Below are positions 15,392 through 15,521 of a stretch of DNA of 15,521 bases, one piece after another. Position 1 is the first letter of the stretch. Each line of letters starts with the position of its first letter. Both the position numbers and the translations under genes were made by a program. The notes beneath the pieces were generated by a model, which had not been told where the DNA came from, searched no databases, and saw only the letters and a list, made by a program, of their open reading frames with translations. The DNA lies in assembly GCA_017467745.1 (NCBI GenBank), contig JAFUKV010000094.1, forward strand, positions 1 through 15,521, given 5' to 3'. The DNA is from Bacteroidaceae bacterium (GTDB taxonomy: Bacteria; Bacteroidota; Bacteroidia; Bacteroidales; CHK158-818).

Positions 15392-15434
15392 AAAAACAAA
15401 AGCGTAACAGATACACTGTTACGCTTTTGTTTTT
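15392..15434. terminator. Bidirectional terminator of the right-edge gene
   Basis: AAAAACAAAAGCGTAACAG (15392-15410) is exactly mirrored at 15416-15434, a 19-bp stem with a 5-nt loop. It has A/T runs at both outer ends, so it can stop transcription from either side. It lies 21 bp beyond the stop codon of the minus-strand gene that enters from the right. Confidence 0.92.
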
Positions 15435-15455
15435 AGGGATTTGTGTTTAATAAGG

Positions 15456-15521
15456 CTATTTTACAAACTTAGACTTTTTCAGGTATTCTGCACACCCTTC
15501 TACGCCTTCAAATTGTGTATG
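15456..15521 (-). CDS. C-terminal end of a second TIM-barrel sugar isomerase-like protein (partial)
   Basis: Only the last 21 codons and a TAG stop are inside the window. They read HTQFEGVEGCAEYLKKSKFV plus a final Lys. The last ten residues (AEYLKKSKFVK) match the end of the gene at 14098-15033, so this is very probably a paralog lying on the opposite strand. Nothing else of it can be seen. A strong hairpin follows its stop. Confidence 0.7.
   Translation of the reverse strand, partial: HTQFEGVEGCAEYLKKSKFVK

Overview
The window looks like chromosomal DNA from a member of the Bacteroidales (phylum Bacteroidota). The reasons are the low G+C content, repeated TAnnTTTG-type -7 promoter boxes just upstream of genes, a tyrosine recombinase of the kind carried by Bacteroides mobile elements, a tripartite-efflux adaptor and outer-membrane factor with Bacteroidota-style lipoprotein N-termini, and a pair of DUF6340-like and DUF4136-like lipoproteins. 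The genus cannot be fixed from sequence reading alone.

Left edge (1-1271, minus strand): a decayed mobile-element scar. A truncated tyrosine recombinase carries an in-frame TAG, a 4-bp duplication frameshift and a missing catalytic C-terminus. It ends about 65 bp from what appears to be the 5'-trimmed start of a membrane protein, perhaps a sensor kinase, that runs off the window. Upstream of the recombinase is a nested set of GTTAC-containing inverted repeats that could be an attachment or operator site.

1361-5029: a BASS-type (bile acid:Na+ symporter-like) transporter on the minus strand diverges from a translationally coupled efflux pair, a membrane-fusion adaptor and an outer-membrane factor. 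The inner-membrane RND pump usually found between these two is absent. 5030-5685 has no intact gene. It holds a frameshifted fragment on the minus strand that resembles the C-terminus of an N6-adenine DNA methyltransferase, and then a clear terminator.

5686-9957: a secreted GHL10-type glycoside hydrolase (minus) diverges from valyl-tRNA synthetase (plus), with a recognisable promoter for each in a 141-bp gap. An 18-bp hairpin follows valS. 10121-11791: two small lipoproteins (DUF6340-like with TPR-like repeats, then DUF4136-like) are separated by a hairpin that ends at the second gene's start codon.

11824-15521: an AraC-family regulator diverges from a short run of genes: a VOC (glyoxalase-fold) protein, an exported PHP-domain protein and an exported sugar-isomerase-like TIM-barrel protein. 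The TIM-barrel gene has its own promoter. A second gene, entering from the right edge on the opposite strand, ends in an almost identical C-terminal peptide, so two paralogs converge tail to tail across two strong terminators. The AraC gene may control the VOC/PHP/TIM-barrel run, possibly for handling an unusual sugar or a breakdown product. That role is inferred from gene order and fold only. No CRISPR array, tRNA or rRNA gene is visible.
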